64,000 bases of DNA from contig NZ_BFAQ01000011.1 of assembly GCF_002933855.1 (NCBI RefSeq), positions 247,442 to 311,441 on the forward strand. The letters are read 5' to 3'. Positions within the stretch are counted from its first letter, which is position 1. Every line of letters begins with the position of its first letter. Shown here piece by piece: positions 55,129 to 64,000 of the stretch. The notes below the pieces were generated by a model. The model worked only from the letters and a program-made list of their open reading frames with translations, did no database searches and had not been told where the DNA came from. The position numbers and the translations under genes are program-made. Source of the DNA: Vibrio penaeicida. GTDB lineage: Bacteria; Pseudomonadota; Gammaproteobacteria; Enterobacterales; Vibrionaceae.

Positions 55129-55734
55129 TTACCAATCAACACCTTTCAATGCTTTAACGCCGTTTTCAAATGCATGCTTAACGTTGCGAACTTCGGAAAC
55201 AGTGTCGGCAAGCTCAATGAGCTCTCTGTGAGCACCGCGACCAGTGATGATCACCGATTGCATGAACGGGCGATTTTTCAGTGCTTCCAAGACTTCTTCT
55301 AATTCGATATAACCGTACGTAACCATATAAGTAATTTCATCGAATAGCACCACATCGATGGATTCATCTTGAAGCATTCGTTTGCATTCTTGCCATATTT
55401 GCTGGGCAGCCTGGCTGTCTTTATCGCGGCTCTGTGTTTCCCATGTAAAACCTGTCCCCATTACTTGAAAGTCTACGCCAAGCTTTTCTAACAAGTTGCG
55501 TTCGCCATTATCCCAAGTACCTTTAATAAATTGGGCAACAGAGCAAGTTAGTCCGTGTCCTACTGCGCGACATATGGTGCCAAATCCAGAGGTTGATTTT
55601 CCCTTACCATTTCCTGTGATGACTAGCATAATGCCTTTAACATCTTGTGCAGCAGCAATGCGCTCGTCAACTTTTTCCTTAACTCGTTGCTGACGTGCTT
55701 TGTGTCTTTCTTCTTTTCTGTCTTCTGCCGACAT
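55129..55734 (-). CDS. cobO: Cob(I)yrinic acid a,c-diamide adenosyltransferase
   Basis: The 201-residue P-loop protein of the CobO/BtuR family has the ATP-binding loop VITGNGKGKSTSGFGT and the conserved FDEITYMVTYGYIE segment. It transfers the adenosyl group of ATP to reduced corrinoids, making adenosylcobalamin. No other cobalamin gene is in the window, so it is more likely a salvage enzyme (BtuR role) than part of a synthesis cluster. ATG 55734 follows AAGGG; an upstream in-frame ATG at 55773 is less likely. Confidence 0.92.
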   Translation of the reverse strand: MSAEDRKEERHKARQQRVKEKVDERIAAAQDVKGIMLVITGNGKGKSTSGFGTICRAVGHGLTCSVAQFIKGTWDNGERNLLEKLGVDFQVMGTGFTWETQSRDKDSQAAQQIWQECKRMLQDESIDVVLFDEITYMVTYGYIELEEVLEALKNRPFMQSVIITGRGAHRELIELADTVSEVRNVKHAFENGVKALKGVDW

Positions 55735-55812
55735 GGTTTTCCCTTTCTTACTGGATCTGAATGCGAGTATCATAACGTAACAAACGCTAGGTAAAAACCA
55801 TAAGGAATGCTG

Positions 55813-56280
55813 ATGGCAAACAAGATTTCAAAAGTACTCGTTGTTTGTTTGGGGAACATCTGCCGTTCTCCAACTGGAGAAGCGGTTTTAAAAGCGAAAG
55901 CTCGTCAAAAAGGGCTGGATTTGATCGTGGATTCCGCGGGGACGGAGGCATATCACAGTGGTGAGAAGCCAGACCGCCGCTCTATGCAAGCAGGAGAGAA
56001 AAGAGGTTATTCCTTTAAAGGGATGACCTCAAGAAAAATTAGGCTAGATGACTTTGAGCACTTTGATTTGATACTGGCTGCGGACCATACAAACCTATAC
56101 GATCTTCAGCAGCTATGCCCTTTAGAGCATCAGCATAAATTGAAGCTATTTTTAAGTTTTGGAGATAATCAATACGATGAAATACCTGATCCATATTATG
56201 GCGGTGAGAATGGCTTTGAAGTGGTTATTGATTTAATCGAAGACGCCAGTGATAAGCTAATACAACGGCTGTTAGAGTAG
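55813..56280 (+). CDS. Low-molecular-weight protein tyrosine phosphatase
   Basis: The 155-residue protein has the P-loop CLGNICRSP (CX5R) near the N terminus and the general-acid aspartate in EIPDPYYGGENGFE. These match the LMW-PTP family. It could be a house-keeping phosphatase; a Wzb-like role is not supported because no tyrosine kinase or capsule genes are near. ATG 55813 is chosen because the ATG at 55807 sits directly on the AAGGA ribosome-binding site. Confidence 0.92.
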   Translation: MANKISKVLVVCLGNICRSPTGEAVLKAKARQKGLDLIVDSAGTEAYHSGEKPDRRSMQAGEKRGYSFKGMTSRKIRLDDFEHFDLILAADHTNLYDLQQLCPLEHQHKLKLFLSFGDNQYDEIPDPYYGGENGFEVVIDLIEDASDKLIQRLLE

Positions 56281-56398
56281 AATCGTGTAACTGATAAAGG
56301 TAATTGTAGGGTTTGACTCTCATTTTGCTTTTCGTTGTCACACCAAGTTGTTGAGCTAGGGTAGTCTTCTAAAAAACAGATAAAATAACGGTTCGACA

Positions 56399-56995
56399 AT
56401 GGCAGATAAGCTAAAATTTTGTTCTTTAATTTCTCTTCTGAGCGTTAGCTTCGTAGCCCATTCCGCTTCAACATCCTCTAGTGGATTGGTTGAAGCAGCG
56501 ATGGAACGCACTGAGCACTTTGTGATATATGATGGGAGTTATGTCAGCATTCCATATCCTAATGGTGACGTGGCAGCAAACAAAGGCGTCTGTACAGATG
56601 TGATCATCCGAAGTTATAGAACTTTGGGAGTTGATCTGCAAAAGAAAGTGCATGAAGACATGAAAACCAATTTTGATAACTACCCTTCGAAGCGAATATG
56701 GGGGTTATCAAGACCAGACAAAAACATTGATCATCGTCGAGTACCGAATCTTCAAGCATTCTTTAAGCGTAATGGGCAAAGCTTAGCGATATCCACTGAA
56801 GGCGGTAACTATCTTCCAGGAGATGTGGTTACTTGGATGCTACCTGGAAATCTACCTCATATAGGCATCGTTGTTGAAGAGAAATCAGATGACGGAAAAA
56901 GACCTCTAATTGTTCACAATATTGGTTGGGGACCGAAAATGGATGACATGTTATTTGATTACAAGATAACGGGGCACTACCGCTATTTTCCTTGA
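56399..56995 (+). CDS. Secreted DUF1287-domain protein (YijF-like)
   Basis: The 198-residue protein has a signal peptide (ADKLKFCSLISLLSVSFVAHSA) and a DUF1287 domain. Conserved features are GVCTDVIIRSYRTLGVDLQ with the cysteine, LPGDVVTWMLPGNLPHIGIVV with the histidine and VHNIGWGPKMDDML. This order of Cys, His and Asn resembles NlpC/P60-like enzymes. A role as a periplasmic hydrolase or amidase is possible but unproven. The gene stands alone after the phosphatase gene and ends at a good terminator. Confidence 0.8.
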   Translation: MADKLKFCSLISLLSVSFVAHSASTSSSGLVEAAMERTEHFVIYDGSYVSIPYPNGDVAANKGVCTDVIIRSYRTLGVDLQKKVHEDMKTNFDNYPSKRIWGLSRPDKNIDHRRVPNLQAFFKRNGQSLAISTEGGNYLPGDVVTWMLPGNLPHIGIVVEEKSDDGKRPLIVHNIGWGPKMDDMLFDYKITGHYRYFP

Positions 56996-57036
56996 AGTAA
57001 CTTTTCCCTAACGCATTTTCTTAGCCAGTTATAAAC

Positions 57037-57066
57037 GAAAACCGACGCTTAAGCGTCGGTTTAATT
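57037..57066. terminator. Bidirectional terminator between the DUF1287 gene and sulP
   Basis: AAACCGACGC (57039-57048), loop TTAA, GCGTCGGTTT (57053-57062), A and T flanks. Confidence 0.85.
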
Positions 57067-57094
57067 ATGCCTGTACACATCTAGTGAGAAGTGA

Positions 57095-58651
57095 TTAAGC
57101 CAGAATATCGGTTGCAACTTTGTAGCTTGGATCTTCTTTTACGTTAATCTCTACAAGGCTGCCGGCTTTATCTAACAGTGCTCGACAATCTTGGCTTAAA
57201 TGGCGCAAGTGAAGGGTTTTACCTGCTGCAGAATATCGCTCCGCCAACGTTTCAATAGCTTCGATTGCTGAGTGGTCGGCAACGCGAGAACCTGCGAAAT
57301 CGACAATAACGTCTGCTGGGTCATTGGGAGCATCAAACAGCTCTAGGAAGTTTGCAGCCGAGCCGAAGAATATTGGTCCATTAATATGGTATTCCTTTGA
57401 GCCTTCGTCATTAATTTTGCTAGTGGCATAAATGTGTTTGGCATGTTCCCAAGCAAACATCAATGCAGATGCAATCACACCCACAGCTACAGCAACAGCA
57501 AGGTCGGTAAGGACTGTCACAACCGTTACGAGTACGATAACAAAGAAGTCTTGTTTTGGTACACGTCGCGCGAGTTTGAACGTTGCCCATTCAAACGTAC
57601 CGATAACCACCATGAACATCACGCCAACCAATGCGGCCAATGGAATCATTTCGATAAGGTTGGATGCGAACAAGATGAAGAAGAGTAATGCTAAAGCGGC
57701 AACGATACCTGAAAGTCGACCACGACCTCCTGAGTTTACGTTGATCATAGATTGGCCAATCATGGCACAGCCACCCATTGCACCGAACATTGAGCAGGTC
57801 ACATTCGCCATACCCTGACCAACACATTCACGGTTAGATTGACCACGAGTGTTCGTCATCTCATCAAGCACTGTTAGTGTCAGCAGGGACTCAATCAGAC
57901 CGATTGCCGCCAAAATGATGGCGTAAGGAAGTATGATTTGAAGCGTTTCAAAAGAAACAGGGACACTTGGGATAGAGAATGTTGGCAGCGAGCCAGCTAA
58001 TGTTGCGGCTTCGTCACCAGACATTGTTCTCAGGAAGTCAACCACAGTACGTGTTTCTAGATCCAAACCTACCACTAAACCAGTAACAGTCACTATCGCG
58101 ACAAGAGAGGAAGGGACAGCGGTGGTGAACTTTGGCAAAAAGTGAATGATACCCATTGTTAATGCGACCAGTCCGAGCATTAACAACATTTGATCGCCAG
58201 GTAGCCAAGTTAGCGCACCTTCAAGGTCAGGGGCTTTGAACTGCCCAAGCTGTGCCAAGAAGATTACAATGGCCAAACCGTTAACGAAACCGATCATTAC
58301 TGGATGCGGCACCATACGGATAAATTTACCGAGCTTAAATATACCTGCAGCTATCTGTAAGATACCTGCGAGTAATATGGCGGCAAATAAGTATTGAACA
58401 CCGTGAGTGATAACCAGACTTGTCATCACAACTGCCATGGCACCAGTAGCACCAGAGATCATACCCGGGCGGCCACCAAATACAGATGTGATTAAACCTA
58501 CGATAAATGCAGCATACAGACCAACCATTGGGTCTACGCCTGCTACGAAAGCGAATGCGACGGCTTCAGGAACCAATGCGAGAGCAACGGTTAAGCCAGA
58601 AAGCACGTCATTTTTTACAGAGTGCTTTGAAAATTGCGGAAATTCGAACAT
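57095..58651 (-). CDS. SulP-family anion transporter with STAS domain
   Basis: The 518-residue protein has about 12-14 membrane segments, starting with [24 protein letters not shown], and a C-terminal STAS domain (about residues 430-518, [20 protein letters not shown]). SulP transporters move sulfate, bicarbonate, C4-dicarboxylates or other anions. The STAS-containing, relatively short form seen here resembles the bicarbonate carrier BicA, but the ion cannot be assigned from sequence. The gene is followed by the bidirectional terminator at 57037; upstream lies a strong inverted repeat (58846-58888), a candidate control site. Confidence 0.88.
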   Translation of the reverse strand: MFEFPQFSKHSVKNDVLSGLTVALALVPEAVAFAFVAGVDPMVGLYAAFIVGLITSVFGGRPGMISGATGAMAVVMTSLVITHGVQYLFAAILLAGILQIAAGIFKLGKFIRMVPHPVMIGFVNGLAIVIFLAQLGQFKAPDLEGALTWLPGDQMLLMLGLVALTMGIIHFLPKFTTAVPSSLVAIVTVTGLVVGLDLETRTVVDFLRTMSGDEAATLAGSLPTFSIPSVPVSFETLQIILPYAIILAAIGLIESLLTLTVLDEMTNTRGQSNRECVGQGMANVTCSMFGAMGGCAMIGQSMINVNSGGRGRLSGIVAALALLFFILFASNLIEMIPLAALVGVMFMVVIGTFEWATFKLARRVPKQDFFVIVLVTVVTVLTDLAVAVAVGVIASALMFAWEHAKHIYATSKINDEGSKEYHINGPIFFGSAANFLELFDAPNDPADVIVDFAGSRVADHSAIEAIETLAERYSAAGKTLHLRHLSQDCRALLDKAGSLVEINVKEDPSYKVATDILA

Positions 58652-58845
58652 GTTAGCTCAGTCAATTAGCTTGATAATACGTAATTTCGACTATTGGGGC
58701 TGAGTAACAGGTTGTTTAAAAGAGCAGCTCAATAATCGACTGTTGAGTCGGCGAATCCTACCGAAAAGCGTGATGAAGTTCAATATTGATACCTAATTAA
58801 TCAATAGTTACTCATTATGAACGCTTAAATTCTTATTGTTTCAAT

Positions 58846-58888
58846 AGATACTGTTTCAATTGGTATAGCTCTGATTGATACAGTATCT
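58846..58888. promoter_or_regulatory. Long inverted repeat upstream of the SulP gene
   Basis: AGATACTGTTTCAAT (58846-58860) and ATTGATACAGTATCT (58874-58888) are 15-base arms with one mismatch around a 13-base loop. The repeat lies about 200 bases upstream of the sulP start. Several shorter TTGATAC/TCAATAG-type elements surround it. Its lack of a T run argues against a terminator. The rest of 58652-58960 shows no gene. Confidence 0.5.
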
Positions 58889-58960
58889 AATGATAGTGAC
58901 AGGCTGATTAATACCATTCTGTCGTTTTGTTTTTTGGCTAAAACGTTTGTTTTTAAATAC

Positions 58961-58994
58961 AAAAAAGCAGGTCGCATCAGCGACCTGCTTTTAG
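58961..58994 (-). terminator. Terminator of rne
   Basis: AAAAGCAGGTCGC (58963-58975), loop ATCA, GCGACCTGCTTTT (58980-58992); perfect 13-base stem, T run on the minus strand. Confidence 0.9.
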
Positions 58995-59006
58995 TGTAGC
59001 ACTAAG

Positions 59007-62000
59007 CTAGTAGTTGCCAGTTTTCGCCATACCAGCAGACGCTCGGTTTTTAGCAGCAATACTGCCTGCACCAATCGGCTGGAATCTTTCTGCTCTTAGA
59101 GGAGCTGCGACAACTTGGATTTCTTTTAGCTCATCACTGCCCGGGGCTTTCGCTGTTGGCGCAGAAACATGTGACTTCACTTGGTGAGCAATTTTTACCT
59201 TAATAGGTTCAGGTGACTCTTTAACTTGAGCTTGATGTTCAGGTTGAACTTCTTCAGCTACATCTTGAGTCGCTGGAGCGCTTTCCTGAGTTTTAGCTAC
59301 TTGAGCGTCAGCAACTTCAGCTTCTGCCGCTGGAGTAGGAACTGGATCCGCAGAAACTTGTTTTTCAGGTACTTCTGCTTTACGTGTTTCCACTTTAGGC
59401 TCTTCAACCTTAAGTGCTTCAACAACTGGAGTGTTGTCTGTAGTAGCTGATACAAGCGGTTTTACTGTTGCATCTACTACTGGTTGAGTTTCTGCAACAA
59501 TCGAGTCTTGACGACGAATGATCACTTTGCCCATTGCCATTTCTGGGAATGAGTATCCACCATGTACAGGTGCATGAATTTCGACGCGCTTCTCTACGCT
59601 TTCTTCTTTACGACGCTTTGGTTTTGCCAAATCGTAGCGAGGCATCACTTTACCCATTGCCATTTCTGGTGATGCAACACCACCTTTACGTAAACGGAAA
59701 GGATTTGGTCTGCGATCGCGACCACGGCGACGACGCTGGCCACTCGCACGAAGATGACGAGGTGAACGACGGTTACGACGTTGTTTGGTTTCCTCTTCTT
59801 CACCTTTTGCTTCTGGCTTCTTAGCTTCTACAGCAGCAGACTTTTTCAGCTGTTGTTCTGTATTAGCCTCTTCAGCAGCTTCGACCTTTTTGTTTTGGTC
59901 TTTCACTCGAACATTTTTCTTTAGCTGTCGACGTTGTCGACGCTCTTTAACTTGTTCGGCTTTTTTCTCTTTCTTCTCTGGTTTTGAAGCCTGAGCTTCC
60001 GCCGCCAGTTCTTGACCTTGTTTCGCTAGCTTATCGTTTTTACTTTCGTCTTTAACACGCTTGTCTTGACGAGGTTTACGATTCTGCTTACGTGAGTCAG
60101 CGGCTTTCTTAGTATCAGTTTCAGATACTTCAACCTCTTGATCGCGGTCTCTGTCGCGACGGCGATTACGTGACTTATTGTCGCGTGAATTACGGCGACG
60201 GTTATCACGTTGGTCTTTACGATCACGACGTTGGCGATTTCCGCTATGACGTTTCTCGTTTTTCTTTTCTTCTTCTTTCTTTTCTTCTTCTTTCTTGGCT
60301 TCTTCGCCAGAACCGAATAAGAAACTGCCTAGAGCTTTAAATACTCGACCGAAGAAACTTGGTTGGCTTTCTTCATCTTTCTTCGCTTCAGGCTTGCTCT
60401 TAGAAGTCGCTGTTGGCTTTGGAGCTGGCGCTGCAAAACCCTTAAGTGCCGGTTCTTCAAGCTTCTTAGGCTTAAGATCAGGTTCAGCAACCTCTTTGGC
60501 TTCCGCTTCTTTCATTGCTTCTAATTTTTTAGGAACAAGGTAAGAGAGAAGGTCTTGCTCTTCGCCATCGCGAATACGGATAACTTCGAAGTGCGGTGTT
60601 TCCATATCAGAATTAGGAACAACCGTGATTTTCACTTCTTGGTGTTTTTCAATATGGTTAACAGAACGACGCTTCTCGTTAAGAAGGTAAGATGCAATAG
60701 CAACTGGCACTACCGCCAATACTTGCGACGTGTTGTCTTTGAGAGCTTCTTCCTCGATCAAACGAAGAACAGAGAGAGCAAGTGATTCATTATCACGCAC
60801 AACACCTGTACCCGTACAACGAGGACAAATGTGATGGCTTGCTTCTGCAAGAGAAGGGCTCAAACGTTGGCGAGACATCTCCAACAGACCAAATCGAGAT
60901 ATACGACCAATCTGAACACGAGCACGATCTAAGCGCACAGCTTCACGTAGTCGGTTCTCAACTTCGCGCTGGTGGCGAACAGGCGTCATGTCGATAAAGT
61001 CTATAACGACCAAACCACCTAGATCGCGTAGACGCAATTGACGGGCAATTTCATCGGCAGCTTCTAGGTTCGTGTTGAGTGCTGTTTCTTCGATATCGCC
61101 GCCTTTAGTTGCTCGGGCAGAGTTGATATCGATGGATGTCAATGCTTCCGTTGGGTCAATGACAATAGAACCACCAGAAGGAAGGCGAACTTCGCGTTGG
61201 AAAGCGGATTCTATCTGGCTTTCGATTTGGTAATGACTGAACAGCGGAACTTCACCATCGTACTTCTTCACTCTGCTGATAAAGTCAGGGCGAACTAGTT
61301 GAATGTGCTGTTTTGCACGTTCATAAATGGTGTTGCTATCAATAAGAATTTCACCGATATCGCGACGCAAGTAATCTCGGATAGCACGAACAATCACGTT
61401 ACTTTCTTGGTGAATTAGGAAAGGAGCGGCGTTGGCGTCAGACGCTTCTTTGATGGCGTTCCAGTGGTTAAGTAGGACATTTAAGTCCCATTCAAGCTCT
61501 TCTGCACTCTTGCCTACACCCGCGGTGCGGACGATAAGACCCATACCTTGGGGCAATTCTAGAGTGCTCAGTGCTGCTTTTAGTTGAGTGCGTTCATCAC
61601 CTTCGATACGGCGAGAAATACCGCCAGCTCGAGGGTTATTAGGCATAAGAACAAGGTAACTACCTGCAAGAGAGATAAAAGTAGTAAGAGCAGCGCCTTT
61701 GCTGCCTCGCTCTTCCTTCTCTACTTGAACAATAACTTCTTGACCTTCCTGAAGCACCTCTTTGATGCTAGGACGACCTTGGTAAGTATAACCGTCAGGG
61801 AAGTAATCTTTGGCAATTTCTTTGAGTGGAAGGAAACCGTGTCTCTCAGCACCATAGTCTACAAATGCAGCTTCTAGGCTTGGTTCAATTCGAGTGATAC
61901 GTCCTTTGTATATATTCGCTTTTTTTGATTCGTGACCAGGACTTTCGATATCTAAATCAAAAAGTCGCTGTCCATCGACCAAGGCGACACGCAACTCTTC

Positions 62001-62033
62001 TTTTTGAGTTGCGTTGATTAACATTCTTTTCAT
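59007..62033 (-). CDS. rne: Ribonuclease E
   Basis: The 1008-residue endoribonuclease has a conserved N-terminal half. This includes the S1 domain (about residues 38-120), the catalytic magnesium aspartates in SIDINSA and [10 protein letters not shown], and the zinc-link CPRCTGTG near residue 405. The tail has the membrane-targeting amphipathic helix ([20 protein letters not shown], about residue 560). Then follow arginine-rich RNA-binding stretches ([19 protein letters not shown] and more), two copies of PEMAMGKV and a short Gly/Ala/Met end ([11 protein letters not shown]). It cuts single-stranded AU-rich RNA and builds the degradosome. The long upstream region is its likely autoregulatory leader. 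Confidence 0.97.
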   Translation of the reverse strand: MKRMLINATQKEELRVALVDGQRLFDLDIESPGHESKKANIYKGRITRIEPSLEAAFVDYGAERHGFLPLKEIAKDYFPDGYTYQGRPSIKEVLQEGQEVIVQVEKEERGSKGAALTTFISLAGSYLVLMPNNPRAGGISRRIEGDERTQLKAALSTLELPQGMGLIVRTAGVGKSAEELEWDLNVLLNHWNAIKEASDANAAPFLIHQESNVIVRAIRDYLRRDIGEILIDSNTIYERAKQHIQLVRPDFISRVKKYDGEVPLFSHYQIESQIESAFQREVRLPSGGSIVIDPTEALTSIDINSARATKGGDIEETALNTNLEAADEIARQLRLRDLGGLVVIDFIDMTPVRHQREVENRLREAVRLDRARVQIGRISRFGLLEMSRQRLSPSLAEASHHICPRCTGTGVVRDNESLALSVLRLIEEEALKDNTSQVLAVVPVAIASYLLNEKRRSVNHIEKHQEVKITVVPNSDMETPHFEVIRIRDGEEQDLLSYLVPKKLEAMKEAEAKEVAEPDLKPKKLEEPALKGFAAPAPKPTATSKSKPEAKKDEESQPSFFGRVFKALGSFLFGSGEEAKKEEEKKEEEKKNEKRHSGNRQRRDRKDQRDNRRRNSRDNKSRNRRRDRDRDQEVEVSETDTKKAADSRKQNRKPRQDKRVKDESKNDKLAKQGQELAAEAQASKPEKKEKKAEQVKERRQRRQLKKNVRVKDQNKKVEAAEEANTEQQLKKSAAVEAKKPEAKGEEEETKQRRNRRSPRHLRASGQRRRRGRDRRPNPFRLRKGGVASPEMAMGKVMPRYDLAKPKRRKEESVEKRVEIHAPVHGGYSFPEMAMGKVIIRRQDSIVAETQPVVDATVKPLVSATTDNTPVVEALKVEEPKVETRKAEVPEKQVSADPVPTPAAEAEVADAQVAKTQESAPATQDVAEEVQPEHQAQVKESPEPIKVKIAHQVKSHVSAPTAKAPGSDELKEIQVVAAPLRAERFQPIGAGSIAAKNRASAGMAKTGNY

Positions 62034-62049
62034 TGTTAAAAAATCTCGT

Positions 62050-62220
62050 TGTCTTTTTCTTTGTTTTGATTATTCAACTTGTCGCTTCGCACTTTTCCTA
62101 TGGTGTCTGATCCCGTGGTTTATCGTTGCAACCTCACGGCTGGGAGGGATGCTCTAGGACACTTCAGTTGCCACACAATCGTAAAAAAAACGTGTGACCT
62201 GCCTGTTTTGGCAGTCATAA
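62050..62220 (-). promoter_or_regulatory. Structured 5' leader of rne (autoregulatory element)
   Basis: Several paired segments lie just upstream of rne. CTGCC/GGCAG is at 62199-62214 and CACAC/GTGTG at 62172-62196, with a run of A on the plus strand (U on the mRNA) in its loop. GTGTC/GACAC (62103-62107 with 62158-62162) encloses ATCCC/GGGAT (62110-62114 with 62146-62150). In E. coli the rne leader forms hairpins through which RNase E controls its own mRNA. The remaining bases to 62811 show no gene and must hold the rne and rluC promoters. Confidence 0.5.
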
Positions 62221-62811
62221 CTCAACACAAGTAAAGAGAGTAGAACGACAAGTGATACTTCTGTCTCTATGTCTGACGCCCATTGCTGCATAAAGATTGA
62301 GAAGCGATCTACTCTTGTTGCTGATTGCTCATGGATTCTGCGACCAAGTGAAATAAGAGACGTTTCATTATTGCGATATGAAAATATCCAACTAAGCAGA
62401 AGAAGTTGTTTCCGGATGTGCCGGTAAAGACGTTATTCAAGCTCAAAATGGAAAAGTATCTGCGCAACTGACTTTACATCGTCTTATTTGTTGGTATGAG
62501 TACGAAATGTAATCAATTTGACCATTGCAGCACTGAACTATAGCAGTGCAGAGAAAAGTGGGCAATCAGCTTTCTATTAATGTGTTAAAAAAATGAGAGA
62601 TGAAATACACGTAGACTTTGTAATCTACTGTTATTAATGACTTAATTGGCGGTAAATCCAACCTTGTACAATTATTCACCCACTAGTTATTCACAACTTT
62701 TTTCACCGATAGAAATAAAAAGTTTTGATCTTTTCGTGAAACTCTTATTTTCGTTGGGCTGACAGTGCATTTTGACTGGTGAAGTGGAGCGAAAATGTTA
62801 GAATGCGCGAC

Positions 62812-63762
62812 ATGAACGAAATCAAAACAACCGTACAGTTTGTCGATATCGACGAAGATATGGCTGGGCAAAGAATTGATAACTTTTTGCGCAACCAACT
62901 TAAAAATATCCCTAAAAGCATGATTTATCGTATTTTGCGTAAAGGCGAAGTACGTGTAAATAAAAAAAGAATCAAAGCGGAGTATAAGCTTCAGCCTGGG
63001 GATACCGTGCGTATACCCCCAGTAAAAATAACGGCTGAGCCTGAAGCTGCCCCGGTAAGTACTAAGCTAAACAAAGTGGCAGAGCTGGAACAACACATCA
63101 TCTTCGAAGATGATCATATGTTGATTCTTAATAAGCCCTCTGGCATTGCTGTGCATGGCGGAAGCGGTCTTAAGTTTGGTGCGATAGAAGCGTTACGTGC
63201 GCTTAGACCTGATGCGCGTTTTTTGGAACTTGTCCATCGCATCGATCGTGACACTTCTGGCATTTTGTTAGTGGCAAAGAAGCGTTCAGCATTGAGGCAC
63301 CTACAAGCTCAATTTCGTGAAAAAACGGTACAAAAATACTATTTTGCTTTGGTGATGGGGCAGTGGAAAAACAGCTGTAAAGTGGTTAACGCGCCTCTTC
63401 TTAAAAATGAAGTAAACAGCATAGTTAGAGTGAACCCGAAAGGTAAGCCCTCTGAAACTCGATTTAAAGTTTTAGAGAAATTTGAGCATGCCACGCTGAT
63501 ACAAGCCAGTCCAATTACCGGAAGAACTCATCAAATTCGGGTTCATGTACAATACACCGGGCACCCTATTGGCTGGGATGATCGTTATGGTGATCCTCGA
63601 TTTGATGCTTATACGTCCAAGGTGGGTTTAAATAGGTTGTTCTTGCACGCGGCGAACATTAAATTTGAGCACCCCGGTTCGAGCGAAAAGGTCGATATTT
63701 CGGCGCCAATGGGCGATAAATTGGAAAAAGTGCTGAAAGGGCTTAGAGAACTAGAAAGATAA
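62812..63762 (+). CDS. rluC: Ribosomal large subunit pseudouridine synthase C
   Basis: The 316-residue protein has an N-terminal S4 RNA-binding domain (GQRIDNFLRNQLKNIPKSMIYRILRKGEVRVNKKR) and a RluA-type catalytic domain. The catalytic aspartate lies in HRIDRDTSGILLVAKK, and the motifs SPITGRTHQIRVHVQY and RLFLHAANIKFEHP follow. It makes pseudouridines 955, 2504 and 2580 (E. coli numbering) in 23S rRNA. ATG 62812 (MNEIKTTVQFVDID) is preferred; the frame is open upstream. Divergent from rne, as in E. coli. Confidence 0.95.
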   Translation: MNEIKTTVQFVDIDEDMAGQRIDNFLRNQLKNIPKSMIYRILRKGEVRVNKKRIKAEYKLQPGDTVRIPPVKITAEPEAAPVSTKLNKVAELEQHIIFEDDHMLILNKPSGIAVHGGSGLKFGAIEALRALRPDARFLELVHRIDRDTSGILLVAKKRSALRHLQAQFREKTVQKYYFALVMGQWKNSCKVVNAPLLKNEVNSIVRVNPKGKPSETRFKVLEKFEHATLIQASPITGRTHQIRVHVQYTGHPIGWDDRYGDPRFDAYTSKVGLNRLFLHAANIKFEHPGSSEKVDISAPMGDKLEKVLKGLRELER

Positions 63763-63837
63763 CTTCGTTTCTCGATAGTTCTTTTGTTCTAACCAATATT
63801 ACGTTGTCAGTCTCTGATGAACGCACACTGATAGTAA

Positions 63838-63863
63838 GAAGACCGCACGAAAATGCGGTCTCT
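63838..63863 (+). terminator. Terminator after rluC
   Basis: AGACCGCA (63840-63847), loop CGAAAA, TGCGGTCT (63854-63861). T run is short. Confidence 0.65.
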
Positions 63864-63888
63864 GTCGGAAGTTAGCTCATTTTTAAAA

Positions 63889-63929
63889 TGTGTTAGCAAA
63901 GTTAATTTGAGGTGTGTTAGCAAAATTAA
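63889..63929. repeat. 17-bp direct repeat pair
   Basis: TGTGTTAGCAAAGTTAA (63889-63905) and TGTGTTAGCAAAATTAA (63913-63929), 24-base period, one difference. The second copy includes the stop codon of the maf gene. Confidence 0.7.
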
Positions 63930-64000
63930 ATAGCACGAATACCTTGCTTTTCTAACATGGCAGTTAACGTTATCAATGGTAACCCAACTAGCGTATTCGG
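63926..64000 (-). CDS. Maf-family nucleoside triphosphate pyrophosphatase, C-terminal end (partial)
   Basis: On the minus strand the frame is open from the window edge to a TAA at 63926-63928. It reads PNTLVGLPLITLTAMLEKQG and then IRAI. The P-N-x-L-x-G-L-P-L motif is typical of the end of Maf/YceF proteins, which hydrolyse non-canonical NTPs. The position after rluC fits yceF. Only 24 residues are visible, so the subfamily is inferred from context. Confidence 0.7.
   Translation of the reverse strand, partial: PNTLVGLPLITLTAMLEKQGIRAI

Noticed and set aside
1..64000. CRISPR arrays, prophage, insertion sequences, tRNA or rRNA genes
   Set aside because: No spaced repeat array, transposase, integrase, phage structural gene or cloverleaf sequence was seen on either strand.

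Overview
The window is chromosomal DNA of a marine gammaproteobacterium of the family Vibrionaceae, most probably a Vibrio. The evidence is the gene content and order: lon-hupB-ppiD-comEA, rhombosortase/DTW/dgt/yfbR/alaA/menFDHBCE, ackA-pta with yfbV, nhaB next to a FadR that carries the long Vibrio-type ligand-domain insertion, metG/apbC/udk, and rne/rluC/maf. Coding density is high, most genes have intact frames and good ribosome-binding sites, and I see no rRNA, tRNA, CRISPR array, insertion sequence or prophage. The two ends cut genes: the C-terminal part of lon at the left, and the last codons of a maf/yceF gene at the right.

Layout. 1-3.9 kb: protein quality control and chromosome genes (lon, hupB, ppiD) plus the competence protein ComEA. 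3.9-8.5 kb: rhombosortase, a DTW-domain tRNA modification enzyme, dGTPase, 5'-nucleotidase and alanine aminotransferase. 8.7-16 kb: the complete classical menaquinone branch menF-D-H-B-C-E on one strand with translational overlaps. 16-22 kb: a TetR gene and its operator with a lysophospholipid transporter/acyltransferase fusion, a Tim44-domain membrane protein, and a LysR gene with an alpha/beta hydrolase. 22-26.5 kb: pta, ackA, yfbV. 27-31.4 kb: a three-gene ABC importer of the COG2984/4120/1101 type and a diguanylate cyclase. 31.5-41.5 kb: dusC, a SEC-C protein, dsbB, nhaB, fadR, an unknown membrane-anchored protein, metG and apbC. 41.6-50.6 kb: an accessory carbohydrate locus. 50.8-64 kb: udk, asmA, nucleoside hydrolase, cobO, a low-molecular-weight phosphatase, a DUF1287 protein, a SulP transporter, rne, rluC and the end of maf.

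The most interesting part is the accessory locus at 41.6-50.6 kb, between apbC and udk. It holds a secreted polysaccharide lyase of family PL8 with two C-terminal DNRLRE (CBM96-like) modules and, divergently, murQ, a complete mannose-family PTS (IIB, IIC, IID, IIA), a TauE/SafE anion exporter and an RpiR-type SIS-domain regulator. There is no unsaturated glucuronyl hydrolase (GH88/GH105) and no other MurNAc gene. PL8 enzymes release a delta-4,5-uronate linked 1,3 to a reducing-end N-acetylhexosamine. If the PTS imports and 6-phosphorylates that disaccharide, the 3-O-glycosidic bond stands exactly where MurQ cleaves the 3-O-lactyl ether of MurNAc-6-phosphate. I therefore propose, as inference, that this MurQ homologue splits the phosphorylated disaccharide by beta-elimination and replaces the glucuronyl hydrolase. 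The intergenic region between the lyase and murQ carries three copies of a 13-bp motif that could be the regulator's sites.
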